A stretch of DNA of 64,000 nt, taken from NCBI RefSeq assembly GCF_017592545.1, contig NZ_JAGFOA010000005.1:124001-188000 (forward strand), read 5' to 3'. Of the stretch, positions 42,128 through 49,989 are shown one piece after another. Origin of the DNA: Microbacterium stercoris (lineage in GTDB: Bacteria; Actinomycetota; Actinomycetes; Actinomycetales; Microbacteriaceae). The notes beneath the pieces are model-generated. The model had not been told where the DNA came from. It did no database searches and saw only the letters and a list, made by a program, of their open reading frames with translations. How positions within the stretch are numbered: the stretch's first letter is position 1; each line of letters starts with the position of its first letter. Position numbers and translations under genes: made by a program.

Positions 42128-42676
42128 ATGTCCTCAGACACACGCGACACCCTCATCGGCGCGGCGCAGGAGCTGTACGCCGAGAGCGGGGTCGCCGCGA
42201 CGACGCCCCGGCAGGTGCTCCAGCGCAGCGGAGTCGGACAGGGGAGCCTGTATCACCACTTCCCCTCGAAACGCGAGCTCGCGATCGCCGCGGTCGAGCG
42301 CACGGTGAGCACCGCGCTGGCCGCGGCCGAGGCCGATCTTCACGGCGAGGCCGATCCGCGCTCGCGCCTCGCCGCCTATCTCCAGCGGCCGCGCGATGCG
42401 ATCAGAGGCTGTCGGATCGGGCGCCTGACCTCGGATCCGTTCGTCATGGCCGACGCGACACTGCGCGACGACGTCGCCGGCTACTTCCGTCGCCTCCTGG
42501 ACGAGGTCGGCGCGGTCTTCCGCGAGCAGGGGCTGTCGGACGGCGACGCACGCGACCGCGCGACGGCGGCCGTCGCGATCATCCAGGGAGGGTACGTGCT
42601 CTCCCGCGCCGCACAGGATCCGGATGCCATGCGCTCGGCCGTGCGGGGCTTCCTCGGTCTGCTGGGGGAGCGATGA
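42128..42676 (+). CDS. TetR/AcrR-family regulator
   Basis: 182 residues. N-terminal HTH with ATTPRQVLQRSGVGQGSLYH and the family FPSKRELAI tail; the C-terminal domain resembles the LmrA/YxaF-like group (IQGGYVLSRAAQDP). Its stop overlaps the next ATG by four bases, so it is the first gene of a three-gene unit with a short PdxH-like oxidase and a cupin. The ligand is unknown. Confidence 0.88.
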   Translation: MSSDTRDTLIGAAQELYAESGVAATTPRQVLQRSGVGQGSLYHHFPSKRELAIAAVERTVSTALAAAEADLHGEADPRSRLAAYLQRPRDAIRGCRIGRLTSDPFVMADATLRDDVAGYFRRLLDEVGAVFREQGLSDGDARDRATAAVAIIQGGYVLSRAAQDPDAMRSAVRGFLGLLGER

Positions 42677-43215
42677 CGAACGAGACGTGGCTGCGGTCGC
42701 TGCCGGCGCTCGCCGGCACTGCTCCCGCCCGGGAGGCGGCCGCCGCGGATCCGGTGCGGATGTTCGACACCTGGATCCGGCTCGCGTCGGAGAGTGTCGC
42801 CGAACCTCACGCGATGACGCTCGCGACGGTCGACGCCCACGGAGTGCCGGACGCGCGCACACTGCTCCTGAAGGACTTCGGTGCCCGGGGCTTCGCCTTC
42901 GCCGGGCCGCGGCGCTCACGCAAAGGCGCGCAGCTGGCTGGGCGGTCCGCCGCCGCGCTCAGCTTCTGGTGGCAGCCGCTGATGCGTGCCGTGCGGGCGC
43001 GGGGCGAGGTGGTCGAGGCCTCATCCGAGGAGTCGGCGGCCGATCTCGCGGCCCGCTCGGCGGCGGCGCGCGACGGCATCGACCCTGCCGACTGGGTTCG
43101 GTGGTGGCTGGTGCCGCAGCGCATCGAGTTCTGGCAGGGATCGCCGGACCGCCGGCACACGAGGATCGTCTACACGCACGCCGATGGCGGCTGGCAGCAG
43201 GAGGAGCAGGGATGA
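42673..43215 (+). CDS. Short pyridoxamine 5'-phosphate oxidase-like flavoprotein
   Basis: 180 residues resembling PdxH. FMN-binding region AMTLATVDAHGVPDARTLLLK and RSRKGAQLAG; C-terminal PQRIEFWQG and the RRHTR segment that binds substrate phosphate in PdxH. Compared with true PdxH (about 210-220 residues) roughly 30 residues are missing between SEESAADLAAR and WWLVPQRIEF. It may be a shortened PdxH or a paralogue acting on another substrate. Coupled by ATGA overlaps to the TetR gene before and the cupin gene after. Confidence 0.8.
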   Translation: MTNETWLRSLPALAGTAPAREAAAADPVRMFDTWIRLASESVAEPHAMTLATVDAHGVPDARTLLLKDFGARGFAFAGPRRSRKGAQLAGRSAAALSFWWQPLMRAVRARGEVVEASSEESAADLAARSAAARDGIDPADWVRWWLVPQRIEFWQGSPDRRHTRIVYTHADGGWQQEEQG

Positions 43216-43655
43216 GCGAGGTCGCATCGCCCGACTGGGAAGTGCTCGAGATCGGTGCACTCGACGAATGGCGCGCGCATCACGGCGGGTTCGATGCGGC
43301 GCGGTCGAGGGATGGTCGACGCATCGTCGACCACGAGCTCGCGGCGCAGTACATCGGTCTGTCCGCGAACGCCCTCGTGCCGGGCGAGGAAGCGGGCTAC
43401 TGGCACACGCACTCGCGCATCGAGGAGCTGTACGTCTTCCTCTCCGGGCGCGGGCAGATGGCTCTCGACGACGAGGTCGTCGAGGTGGGGCCGGGAAGCG
43501 TCGTGCGCGTCGGTCAGAACGTGCTGCGCACCTGGCGCGCGCTGCCCGACAGCGATGGCGAGCTGCGGTGGCTGTGCATCCGCGGCGGGGGCGAGCCGCT
43601 GCCGGAGTTCCCCGACGACAGCCGGAGGGATCCGGATCGCCCTATGCCCTGGTGA
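43212..43655 (+). CDS. Cupin-domain protein
   Basis: 147 residues, single cupin barrel. Motif 1 is seen as GYWHTHSRIEELYVFLSGRG (two His and a Glu as metal ligands), and motif 2 as VGPGSVVRVGQNVLRTWRA, where the usual His is less clear. Function unknown: such proteins range from isomerases to sugar-binding regulators. Last gene of the TetR/PdxH-like/cupin unit and convergent with serB. Confidence 0.8.
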   Translation: MSEVASPDWEVLEIGALDEWRAHHGGFDAARSRDGRRIVDHELAAQYIGLSANALVPGEEAGYWHTHSRIEELYVFLSGRGQMALDDEVVEVGPGSVVRVGQNVLRTWRALPDSDGELRWLCIRGGGEPLPEFPDDSRRDPDRPMPW

Positions 43656-43670
43656 TCCGGTGCCGCCGGG

Positions 43671-44306
43671 TCACGGGAGCAGCGGGATGACCTGGGAGAG
43701 GTCCACCGGGCCGATCACGAGCGGAGCGGCGGCGCGCACGGCGGGCTTTGCGTTGAAGGCCAGGCCGAGGCCCGCCGCCTCGAGCATCAGGAGGTCGTTG
43801 GCACCGTCGCCGATGGCGATCGTGCGCGACATCGGCACGCCGTTCTCGGCAGCCCAGCACGTGAGCCACTCGCGCTTGGCGGCGGCATCGACGATCGGCC
43901 CGTCGACCTCGCCCGTCAGCACGCCCTGCGCCGCGGCGAGGCGGTTCGCCCGCCAGAGGTCCACCCCGAGCGCGGGTGCGATGTCGTCGAGGATCTCGTG
44001 GAAGCCGCCCGAGACCACCGCCGCGAGGCCTCCCTTGGCGTGAATGGCGTCGATGAGCGTCGTCACACCCGGGGTCGGCTCGATCCGGCTCTTGACCCGA
44101 TCGAACGAGGCGACCGGCACGCCCGTCAGCTCCTTCACCCGGGAGCGCAGGCTCGCGGCGAAATCGACCTCGCCGCGCATGGCCGCCTCGGTCGCCGCGG
44201 CGACCTCGGCGCCGCGTCCGGCCTCGTCGGCGATCAGCTCGATGACCTCGTTGCGGATGAGGGTCGAATCGGCGTCGAAGACGACGAGGAAACGCGCAGC
44301 AGTCAC
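43671..44306 (-). CDS. serB: Phosphoserine phosphatase
   Basis: HAD-family enzyme for the last step of serine synthesis, 211 residues. The nucleophile motif is VVFDADSTLIRNE, motif II VVSGGFHEI and motif III/IV IGDGANDLLML. No N-terminal ACT domain. The GTG at 44306 was chosen because a minus-strand TAATCT box ends 8 bases upstream, as in other leaderless genes here. A GTG at 44339 would add 11 residues. Confidence 0.88.
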   Translation of the reverse strand: MTAARFLVVFDADSTLIRNEVIELIADEAGRGAEVAAATEAAMRGEVDFAASLRSRVKELTGVPVASFDRVKSRIEPTPGVTTLIDAIHAKGGLAAVVSGGFHEILDDIAPALGVDLWRANRLAAAQGVLTGEVDGPIVDAAAKREWLTCWAAENGVPMSRTIAIGDGANDLLMLEAAGLGLAFNAKPAVRAAAPLVIGPVDLSQVIPLLP

Positions 44307-44374
44307 GAGCAACGAGATTACCCGGCCCGCGCGTCCCACCTGCGCCCTCTGGGCTCGCGACTAGGCTGGACGGC

Positions 44375-45160
44375 ATGCCCACCGTGCTCTCCTTTGATGA
44401 CGTCGTGGTCCGCCGAGAAGGCCGGAACATCGTGGATGGACTCACCTGGGCGGTGAACGACGACGAGCGCTGGGTTGTGCTCGGGCCCAACGGCGCAGGC
44501 AAGACGACCATCCTGCAGCTCGCCGACACGCTGCTGCACCCCACCTCCGGAACGGTCGAGATCCTCGACGAGCAGCTGGGTCGCACCGACGTGTTCGAGC
44601 TGCGTCCTCGCATCGGCTTCGCGTCGTCGGCGCTCGCCCGTCGCATCCCGAACGACGAGACCGTGCTGAACGCGGTGCTCACCGCGGCGTACTCGGTGCT
44701 CGGCCGCTGGAATGAGCAGTACGAGAACATCGACGAACGGCGCGCCCTGCGTGTGCTCGAGGAGTGGCGCCTCGATCACCTCGCCGACCGCACTTTCGGC
44801 ACGCTCAGCGAGGGCGAGCAGAAGCGCGTGCAGGTGGCCCGCGCGATCATGACCGATCCCGAGCTGCTGCTTCTCGACGAGCCCACCGCGAGCCTCGACC
44901 TCGGCTCGCGGGAGGTGCTCGTCGGTCTGCTCGGCGCCTACGCGCAGTCGCCGGTCACGCCGGCGCTCGTGATGGTGACCCATCACGTCGAGGAGATCCC
45001 CGTCGGTTTCACGCACGCGCTGCTGCTGCGCGACGGCAAGGTCGTCGCGGCGGGGCCCCTGGCCGAGACCCTCACCGACGCGAATCTCTCCGAGACCTTC
45101 GGCGTCGAGGTCACCCTCAGCGAGCAGGGCGGTCGGTACGCGGCTCGCGCTGCCGCGTGA
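44375..45160 (+). CDS. ABC-type ATP-binding protein without membrane partner
   Basis: 261-residue ABC ATPase. Walker A GPNGAGKTTILQ, a signature of the form LSEGEQKRVQVA (Glu for the second Gly-position residue), Walker B ELLLLDEPTASLDL and switch VTHHVEEIP. It resembles the YlmA/ModF-like orphan ATPases. No permease gene is adjacent, so the transported substrate or role is unknown. TAGGCT at 44362-44367 ends seven bases before the ATG. Confidence 0.88.
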   Translation: MPTVLSFDDVVVRREGRNIVDGLTWAVNDDERWVVLGPNGAGKTTILQLADTLLHPTSGTVEILDEQLGRTDVFELRPRIGFASSALARRIPNDETVLNAVLTAAYSVLGRWNEQYENIDERRALRVLEEWRLDHLADRTFGTLSEGEQKRVQVARAIMTDPELLLLDEPTASLDLGSREVLVGLLGAYAQSPVTPALVMVTHHVEEIPVGFTHALLLRDGKVVAAGPLAETLTDANLSETFGVEVTLSEQGGRYAARAAA

Positions 45161-45185
45161 CCAACGTCTGGTAGACTCGATCGCT

Positions 45186-45199
45186 GGTGCCCAAGCACC
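45186..45199 (+). promoter_or_regulatory. Hairpin in the L31 leader
   Basis: GGTGC-CCAA-GCACC lies between a TAGACT promoter box near 45172 and the ribosome site AAAGGAC (about 45223). A five-pair hairpin in a leader of about 55 nt may be regulatory. Confidence 0.35.
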
Positions 45200-45234
45200 G
45201 AGATCTTCGAACAACTTGGCTCAAAGGACAATCC

Positions 45235-45486
45235 ATGAAGACTGACATCCACCCCGCGTACAACGCGGTCGTGTTCCGTGACCTCGGTTCGGGCGAGACC
45301 TTCCTCACCCGTTCGACCGTGACCAGCGACAAGACCATCGAGCTGGACGGCGTCGAGTACCCGGTCATCGATGTCGAGATCTCGTCGGCGTCGCACCCGT
45401 TCTACACGGGTAAGCAGCGCATCATGGACTCGGCCGGCCGCATCGAGAAGTTCAACGCGCGCTTCAAGAACTTCGGCTCCAAGTAA
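45235..45486 (+). CDS. rpmE2: Ribosomal protein L31, type B
   Basis: 83-residue component of the large ribosomal subunit. The sequence [16 protein letters not shown] and the core [20 protein letters not shown] are typical. It lacks the CxxC zinc-binding cysteines of type A L31, so it is the zinc-independent paralogue. The ATG at 45235 has AAAGGAC upstream. A strong terminator follows at 45527. In several bacteria the C- form is induced by zinc starvation through Zur; no clear Zur box was recognised here. Confidence 0.95.
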   Translation: MKTDIHPAYNAVVFRDLGSGETFLTRSTVTSDKTIELDGVEYPVIDVEISSASHPFYTGKQRIMDSAGRIEKFNARFKNFGSK

Positions 45487-45526
45487 GTCCTCGTCTCGGC
45501 GTCACGCGACGACCGATCCGAGATGT

Positions 45527-45554
45527 GAAAGCCCCCGCTTCGGCGGGGGCTTTC
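45527..45554. terminator. Terminator after rpmE2
   Basis: A 12-bp perfect stem GAAAGCCCCCGC/GCGGGGGCTTTC with a TTCG tetraloop serves both rpmE2 and the convergent small gene at 45568. Confidence 0.9.
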
Positions 45555-45567
45555 TGCGTGTCCGGGG

Positions 45568-45780
45568 CTATTCGTCGTCGAGTTCGAGCTCGATGGTGTG
45601 GGCCGTGAAGTCGATCACGCCCGGGCCCTGGTCGGGTGTGGGGGAGGGCACGGGGATGATCTTCAGCGACTGCGCCTCGCGATCCGCGTCGTGCGCGGAC
45701 GGACGCCAGACGGCATCGAAGGCGCCGCCCGCGCCCTGAAGGGGATACTTGCGGCGCAGCCTGTCGAGACCGTCGCCCAT
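45568..45780 (-). CDS. Hypothetical small protein (70 aa)
   Basis: Unrecognised. An N-terminal basic stretch MGDGLDRLRRKYPLQGAGG is followed by FDAVWRPSAHDADRE and an acidic C-terminal tail ending ELELDDE. No membrane segment or Cys. It follows the exonuclease gene by 17 bp on the same strand and is probably co-transcribed with it. The C-terminus abuts the shared terminator. Confidence 0.6.
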   Translation of the reverse strand: MGDGLDRLRRKYPLQGAGGAFDAVWRPSAHDADREAQSLKIIPVPSPTPDQGPGVIDFTAHTIELELDDE

Positions 45781-45797
45781 GCGACGAGGGTAGCCCG

Positions 45798-46796
45798 TCA
45801 GCGGACGGGCCAGGCTCCGTCGACGACCTCGGACGGCTCGATCCGACCGATCCTGATGAAGTACTCCGTGAGGCTGGCCGCCTGCTCGCGCGCCCAGCCG
45901 ATCTGGCGCGTGTGGAGCTCGAGCACGTCCTCCGGCAGGCGGTCGGCGAAGCGCTCCGCCAGGGCGAGAGCGACGCGGCCCGCGGCGATCGCATCGGCCG
46001 AGGCCTCGTGCGCTGCATCGAGAGGCACGGCGTAGTGCGCCGCGACGACGTCGAGTGTGCGCTTGCCCTTGCGGTACTTGTCGAGCGTCTTGTCGATCAC
46101 CAGCGGATCGATCACGGGCGCGGGAGAATCGAGCGGCGCGAGCCCGTGCCGCTCGCCCTCGTACTTGAGCAGTGAGAAGTCATAGGCGGCGTTGTACGCG
46201 ACGACCGGGATGCCGCCCGCGAGCAGCGTGCGCAGGGCGTGCGTCACCTCCGCGACGACCTCTGCGGCCGGCCGACCGTTCGCACGGGCGTACTCGGTCG
46301 TGATGCCGTGCACGTTCGTCGCGCCCTCGGGGATATCGACTCCCGGATCGGCGAGCCAGTGCTCCTCGTGGATCACGTTGCCGGCACCGTCCAGCAGGCC
46401 GACGTAGGCCGTGACGATCCGGTCCTCGGCGACATCGATGCCGGTGGTCTCCAGATCGAACACGCCGATCCGGCTCGTCCAGCGCTCGGGCATCGCGTCG
46501 AACGCCGCTTCGATCTCGGCAACCGTCTCGATCTCGACGACCGCATCGACCGTGGTCTCGACCGTAGTGACGGTCTCGATCTCGACGACGGTCTCGACGG
46601 TCTCGACCGCTGCGATGGTCTGGACCGCGGCGATGACGTTGGCAGCTGCGGCCTGCTCGACGGGCGGCTCCTCGAGGGAGAAGAGGGCGTCGGGCTCGGT
46701 GGCCTGAGACCGTGGCACCCAGGTGACCGTCTCGCCCGGGCTGTCCAGCTCATCCAGCTCGAACAGGGGCGGAGGCTTCGGCCACGACCTCGTCAT
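45798..46796 (-). CDS. DEDD-type 3'-5' exonuclease with Val-Glu-Thr repeat segment
   Basis: 332 residues. The exonuclease core resembles DNA polymerase III epsilon: Exo I FDLETTGID (about 113-121), Exo II PVVAYNAAYDFSLL, and Exo III with HEASADAIAAGRV. Before the core, residues 54-98 form a low-complexity stretch of Val-Glu-Thr/Ile units (ETVETVVEIETVTTVETTVD), not part of the known fold. The N-terminus has a small Pro/Glu-rich tail. The ATG at 46796 (MTRSWPKPPP) is chosen; the frame opens upstream without similarity. It may act in repair or RNA/DNA end trimming; it is not the replicative epsilon by context. Confidence 0.85.
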   Translation of the reverse strand: MTRSWPKPPPLFELDELDSPGETVTWVPRSQATEPDALFSLEEPPVEQAAAANVIAAVQTIAAVETVETVVEIETVTTVETTVDAVVEIETVAEIEAAFDAMPERWTSRIGVFDLETTGIDVAEDRIVTAYVGLLDGAGNVIHEEHWLADPGVDIPEGATNVHGITTEYARANGRPAAEVVAEVTHALRTLLAGGIPVVAYNAAYDFSLLKYEGERHGLAPLDSPAPVIDPLVIDKTLDKYRKGKRTLDVVAAHYAVPLDAAHEASADAIAAGRVALALAERFADRLPEDVLELHTRQIGWAREQAASLTEYFIRIGRIEPSEVVDGAWPVR

Positions 46797-46856
46797 AGCA
46801 CACACCGTAGAGGGCGGCTCGGACATTCCCGGGAAGGCACTCCGTAGACTCGGACG

Positions 46857-47738
46857 ATGCCCGTGTCCTCGCCGTACGCCGCCCGCCTCGCCGACATCCC
46901 GGTGATCCGCCGCGAGGTCGAGGTGCTCGGCGGCACCACCGCGTACTGGACATATGGACCCGACGACGCGGACGCCTCGATCCTCGCTGTGCACGGATTC
47001 CGCGGCGAGCACCACGGGCTCGAGCCCGTCGTGGCGTTCCTGCCGGATGTCCGGGTGATCATGCCGGATCTGCCCGGATTCGGCGAGACGGGCGCCCTGC
47101 CCGGTCGTCGCCACGACATCGAGGCCTATGCCGACTGGCTCGACGCCTTCGCCGCGACCGTCGCGCCGGGCGCGATCGTGCTCGGCCACTCCTTCGGCTC
47201 GATCGTGTCCTCGGCCGCCGTCGCGCGCGGGCTGCGCGCGCCCAAGCTCATCCTGGTGAATCCGATCGGCGCGCCGGCCCTCGAAGGGCCCCGCGGCATC
47301 CTGACGCGGCTCGCGATCTTCTACTACTGGGCCGGCGCGCGTCTGCCGAAGCCGATCGGCACCTGGCTGCTGCGCAATCGGATCATCGTGCGGATCACCT
47401 CGATCGCGATGGCGAAGACGCGCGACGCGTCACTGCGCGCGTTCATCCACAACCAGCACGACACGTACTTCTCTCGCTTCGCCGACCGCGACACGCTGCA
47501 CGAAGCCTTCGTCACGAGCGTCTCGCACGATGTCAGTCAGTATGCCGAACGCCTCACCATGCCCACGCTGCTCATCGCGGCCGACCGGGACGACATCACA
47601 CCGATCGAAGCGGAGCGGGCGCTCGCGCAGCGGATCCCCGATGCCCGCCTCGTCGAGATCGCAGGAGTCGGCCATCTGATCCACTACGAGAAGCCCGGCG
47701 AGGCGGCCCGAGCGATCCGCGATTTCTTGAGCGACTGA
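46857..47738 (+). CDS. Alpha/beta hydrolase
   Basis: 293 residues. Nucleophile Ser112 in VLGHSFGSIVS; oxyanion region VHGFRGEHHGLEP; catalytic Asp in AADRDDITP and His in VGHLIHYEKPGE near the C-terminus. The cap is helical. Substrate unknown; similar proteins are esterases or C-C hydrolases. TAGACT at 46845-46850 ends six bases before the ATG. Confidence 0.87.
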   Translation: MPVSSPYAARLADIPVIRREVEVLGGTTAYWTYGPDDADASILAVHGFRGEHHGLEPVVAFLPDVRVIMPDLPGFGETGALPGRRHDIEAYADWLDAFAATVAPGAIVLGHSFGSIVSSAAVARGLRAPKLILVNPIGAPALEGPRGILTRLAIFYYWAGARLPKPIGTWLLRNRIIVRITSIAMAKTRDASLRAFIHNQHDTYFSRFADRDTLHEAFVTSVSHDVSQYAERLTMPTLLIAADRDDITPIEAERALAQRIPDARLVEIAGVGHLIHYEKPGEAARAIRDFLSD

Positions 47739-47773
47739 TGTCCGACCGCTGACGCGGTGACTGCGCCGTGGTG

Positions 47774-48247
47774 CTACGGCTCGCGGCGGGCGAGCTGCAT
47801 CAGTCCGCTGACCCGGTACGGGACGGCCTCGCTCATGACGAGGGAGGTCTCGGTGCGCTCGACGCCCTCGATGCTCAGAATGCGCGCGTCCACGTCGAAG
47901 AGATGGCGGGCGTCGCGGCACGCGACAAGGGCGAGCAGATCCGTCTGACCCGAGAGACCGTGAACCTGCACGACCTCCGGCACCCCCTGGAGCTCGGCGG
48001 TGATGCGCGGCAGCTCGACCTGGCGCACGCCGATCGCCAGGAACGCCTCCAGAGGGAAGCCGAGCGCGGAGGTGGCGATGGATCGCTCGAAGGAGCGGAA
48101 CACGCCGGCCTTGTCCAGTCGCGCCATGCGCGCCTGGACGGTGTTGCGGGACAGGCGCAGGCGCTCCGCGAGCGCGACCACCGTCGCGCGCGGGTCCTCG
48201 CTGAGCGCGGACAGCAGCTCGAGGTCGACGTGATCCAGGGAAGCCAT
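47774..48247 (-). CDS. Lrp/AsnC-family regulator
   Basis: 157 residues. N-terminal HTH LDHVDLELLSALSEDPRATV with LRLSRNTVQARMARLDKAG, then a C-terminal RAM/Lrp ligand domain (VPEVVQVHGLSGQTDLLALV). It is a likely amino-acid-responsive regulator. ATG 48247 chosen because a minus-strand TAATGT box ends 8 bases before it; ATG 48259 would add four residues. The target gene is not obvious: both neighbours are separate units. Confidence 0.87.
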   Translation of the reverse strand: MASLDHVDLELLSALSEDPRATVVALAERLRLSRNTVQARMARLDKAGVFRSFERSIATSALGFPLEAFLAIGVRQVELPRITAELQGVPEVVQVHGLSGQTDLLALVACRDARHLFDVDARILSIEGVERTETSLVMSEAVPYRVSGLMQLARREP

Positions 48248-48360
48248 AGAGCGAGACATTAGCAGGCTCACCGACGAGAGTTTGTGCATCCTGCTCAGTC
48301 GTTATCGGATCGAGTGCTCAGGGTGGGTCGTCCTGCCCACCGACACTCCGCAGGTTCAGA

Positions 48361-49386
48361 TCAGGATGCGTGATCCTCCCGGATCAGGCGGCGTGTCGCG
48401 CGTTCGAGCGCCAGCTGCCGCTCCGGGCCCGACTCCGGCGCCCGACGAAGCGCCCGGATGATCGTGCGACCCTCCGCATAGGCACCGACCACGCGCGGAT
48501 CCACGTAGGACGTCCGCGCGAGCGTCGGGGTGTTGCCGAGGAAGGCGGCGACCTGGCGCATCGCGTCGGTGACCACACGGCGACGTCGCGTGACCCCGCC
48601 GCGGCCGGAGCGCTCGAGCTCATCGGCGCCCGCTGCGATCTCGGTCGCGGCGAGCACCGTCGCGTGCCAGGTGCGGAAATCCTTCGCGCTCGCCTCCATC
48701 CCCGTGATCTGCTGCACGTAGGCGTTCACCAGCGCGGGAGTCATGGTGCGCCATCCGTCGCTGCCGCGGTAGGCGAGCAGGCCGCTCGCGTCGTCGCGAC
48801 GGCGTCGGAGTGTCTCGATCGCGGACACCACCTGCGCGTCATCGATCTCGATGCGGTGCTCCACGCCCGACTTGCCCGTGAAGGCGAACAGCATCGTCTC
48901 TCCGCGGCGCGTGACGTGGTCGCGGCGCAGGGTCGTCAGCCCGAAGCTGCCGTGCGTGTCGGCGTACACGTCGTTGCCGATGCGGAAGCACCCGAGGTCG
49001 AGCATCCGCACCGCGAGGGCACAGGCACGATCGAGAGGCATGCCGTCGGCTGTGAGGTCGTCCAGCACGCGAACGCGCGCCTTCCCGAGGGCCTCGCCGA
49101 AGTCGAGCATGCGGTCGAACTTGGCGGCGTCGCGGCGGATGCGCCAGTGCGGGTGGTACAGATATTGGCGCCGACCCGCGGCGTCGGTGCCGACGGCCTG
49201 CAGGTGCCCGTGCGGATAGGGGCAGATCCACACGTCGCGCCAGGCCGGCGGGATCGCGAGCGCGCGGATGCGCTCGACCTCCTCGCTCGGGAGACGGGCA
49301 CCGTGCTCATCGAGGTACACGAATCCGCGGCCGGCGCCCCGGCGCGTCCAGCCTGGCTGATCCGGGGACGAACGACGCAGGCGCAT
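48361..49386 (-). CDS. DNA topoisomerase IB
   Basis: Poxvirus-type topoisomerase I of 341 residues that relaxes supercoils through a 3'-phosphotyrosine intermediate. Conserved parts: HPHWRIRRDAAKFDRM, catalytic Arg in RIGNDVYADTHGSFGLTTLR, FTGKSGVEH, the KDFRTWHATVLA region and the active-site Tyr in NTPTLARTSYVDPRV (near residue 290). It is scattered among actinobacteria and may be horizontally shared, but its base composition does not differ visibly here. Confidence 0.9.
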   Translation of the reverse strand: MRLRRSSPDQPGWTRRGAGRGFVYLDEHGARLPSEEVERIRALAIPPAWRDVWICPYPHGHLQAVGTDAAGRRQYLYHPHWRIRRDAAKFDRMLDFGEALGKARVRVLDDLTADGMPLDRACALAVRMLDLGCFRIGNDVYADTHGSFGLTTLRRDHVTRRGETMLFAFTGKSGVEHRIEIDDAQVVSAIETLRRRRDDASGLLAYRGSDGWRTMTPALVNAYVQQITGMEASAKDFRTWHATVLAATEIAAGADELERSGRGGVTRRRRVVTDAMRQVAAFLGNTPTLARTSYVDPRVVGAYAEGRTIIRALRRAPESGPERQLALERATRRLIREDHAS

Positions 49387-49407
49387 GCGCCGAGGCTAGC
49401 GTCTCGC

Positions 49408-49980
49408 CTACGCGTACTGGGTCGTGAGATCCGCTGACTGGAGGACGAGGTGGTCGCCGTCGAATCGGAACACGTTGACGGCCGCGTTCTCGACCCGCTC
49501 ACCCGGGCGGGGCCGCTCGCCGGCGGTGGCGAGGCGGAGCAGTTCGCGGATGACGCCTCCATGCGCCACGACCACCGTGGGCTCGTCTCCGGTGTCGGCG
49601 GCCACGTCGGCGATGGCCGCGAGCACACGCTCCGCCAGTTCGGCGGTGGTCTCGCCCCCGGGGACGTCGCCGTGGCCGTACGTGGCGTGCAGATCGGCCA
49701 CCAGGGTGCCCTCGCCCACTCCGTAGTCCCGCTCGACGAGACCGGAGTACGCGCGCGGCGCCGGAAGACCGAGCACTCCCGCGATGATCTCGGCGGTCTC
49801 GCGCGCGCGGCCGAGGCTGCTCGACACGATGCGCGTCCATCCGCCGCCCCGGAGGTTCTCCGCGGCCGTCAGCGCCTGCGCACGACCGATGTCGTTCAGA
49901 GGGATGTCCGTACGTCCCTGAACGCGTCGCTCCGCGTTCCAGTCGGTCTGTCCGTGGCGCACCAGCGCGAGAAGAGTCAC
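49408..49980 (-). CDS. Histidine phosphatase family protein
   Basis: 190 residues. The catalytic motif ALVRHGQTDWN at the N-terminus carries the phospho-accepting His. A second Arg lies in SSLGRARETAEII, the Glu in LVERDYGVGEGTLVAD and the second His in VVAHGGVIRELL. This fits a broad-specificity phosphoglycerate-mutase-like phosphatase. It lies 9 bp after the sirtuin gene on the same strand, so the two are probably co-transcribed. Confidence 0.88.
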   Translation of the reverse strand: MTLLALVRHGQTDWNAERRVQGRTDIPLNDIGRAQALTAAENLRGGGWTRIVSSSLGRARETAEIIAGVLGLPAPRAYSGLVERDYGVGEGTLVADLHATYGHGDVPGGETTAELAERVLAAIADVAADTGDEPTVVVAHGGVIRELLRLATAGERPRPGERVENAAVNVFRFDGDHLVLQSADLTTQYA

Positions 49981-49989
49981 GTCTCCAGC

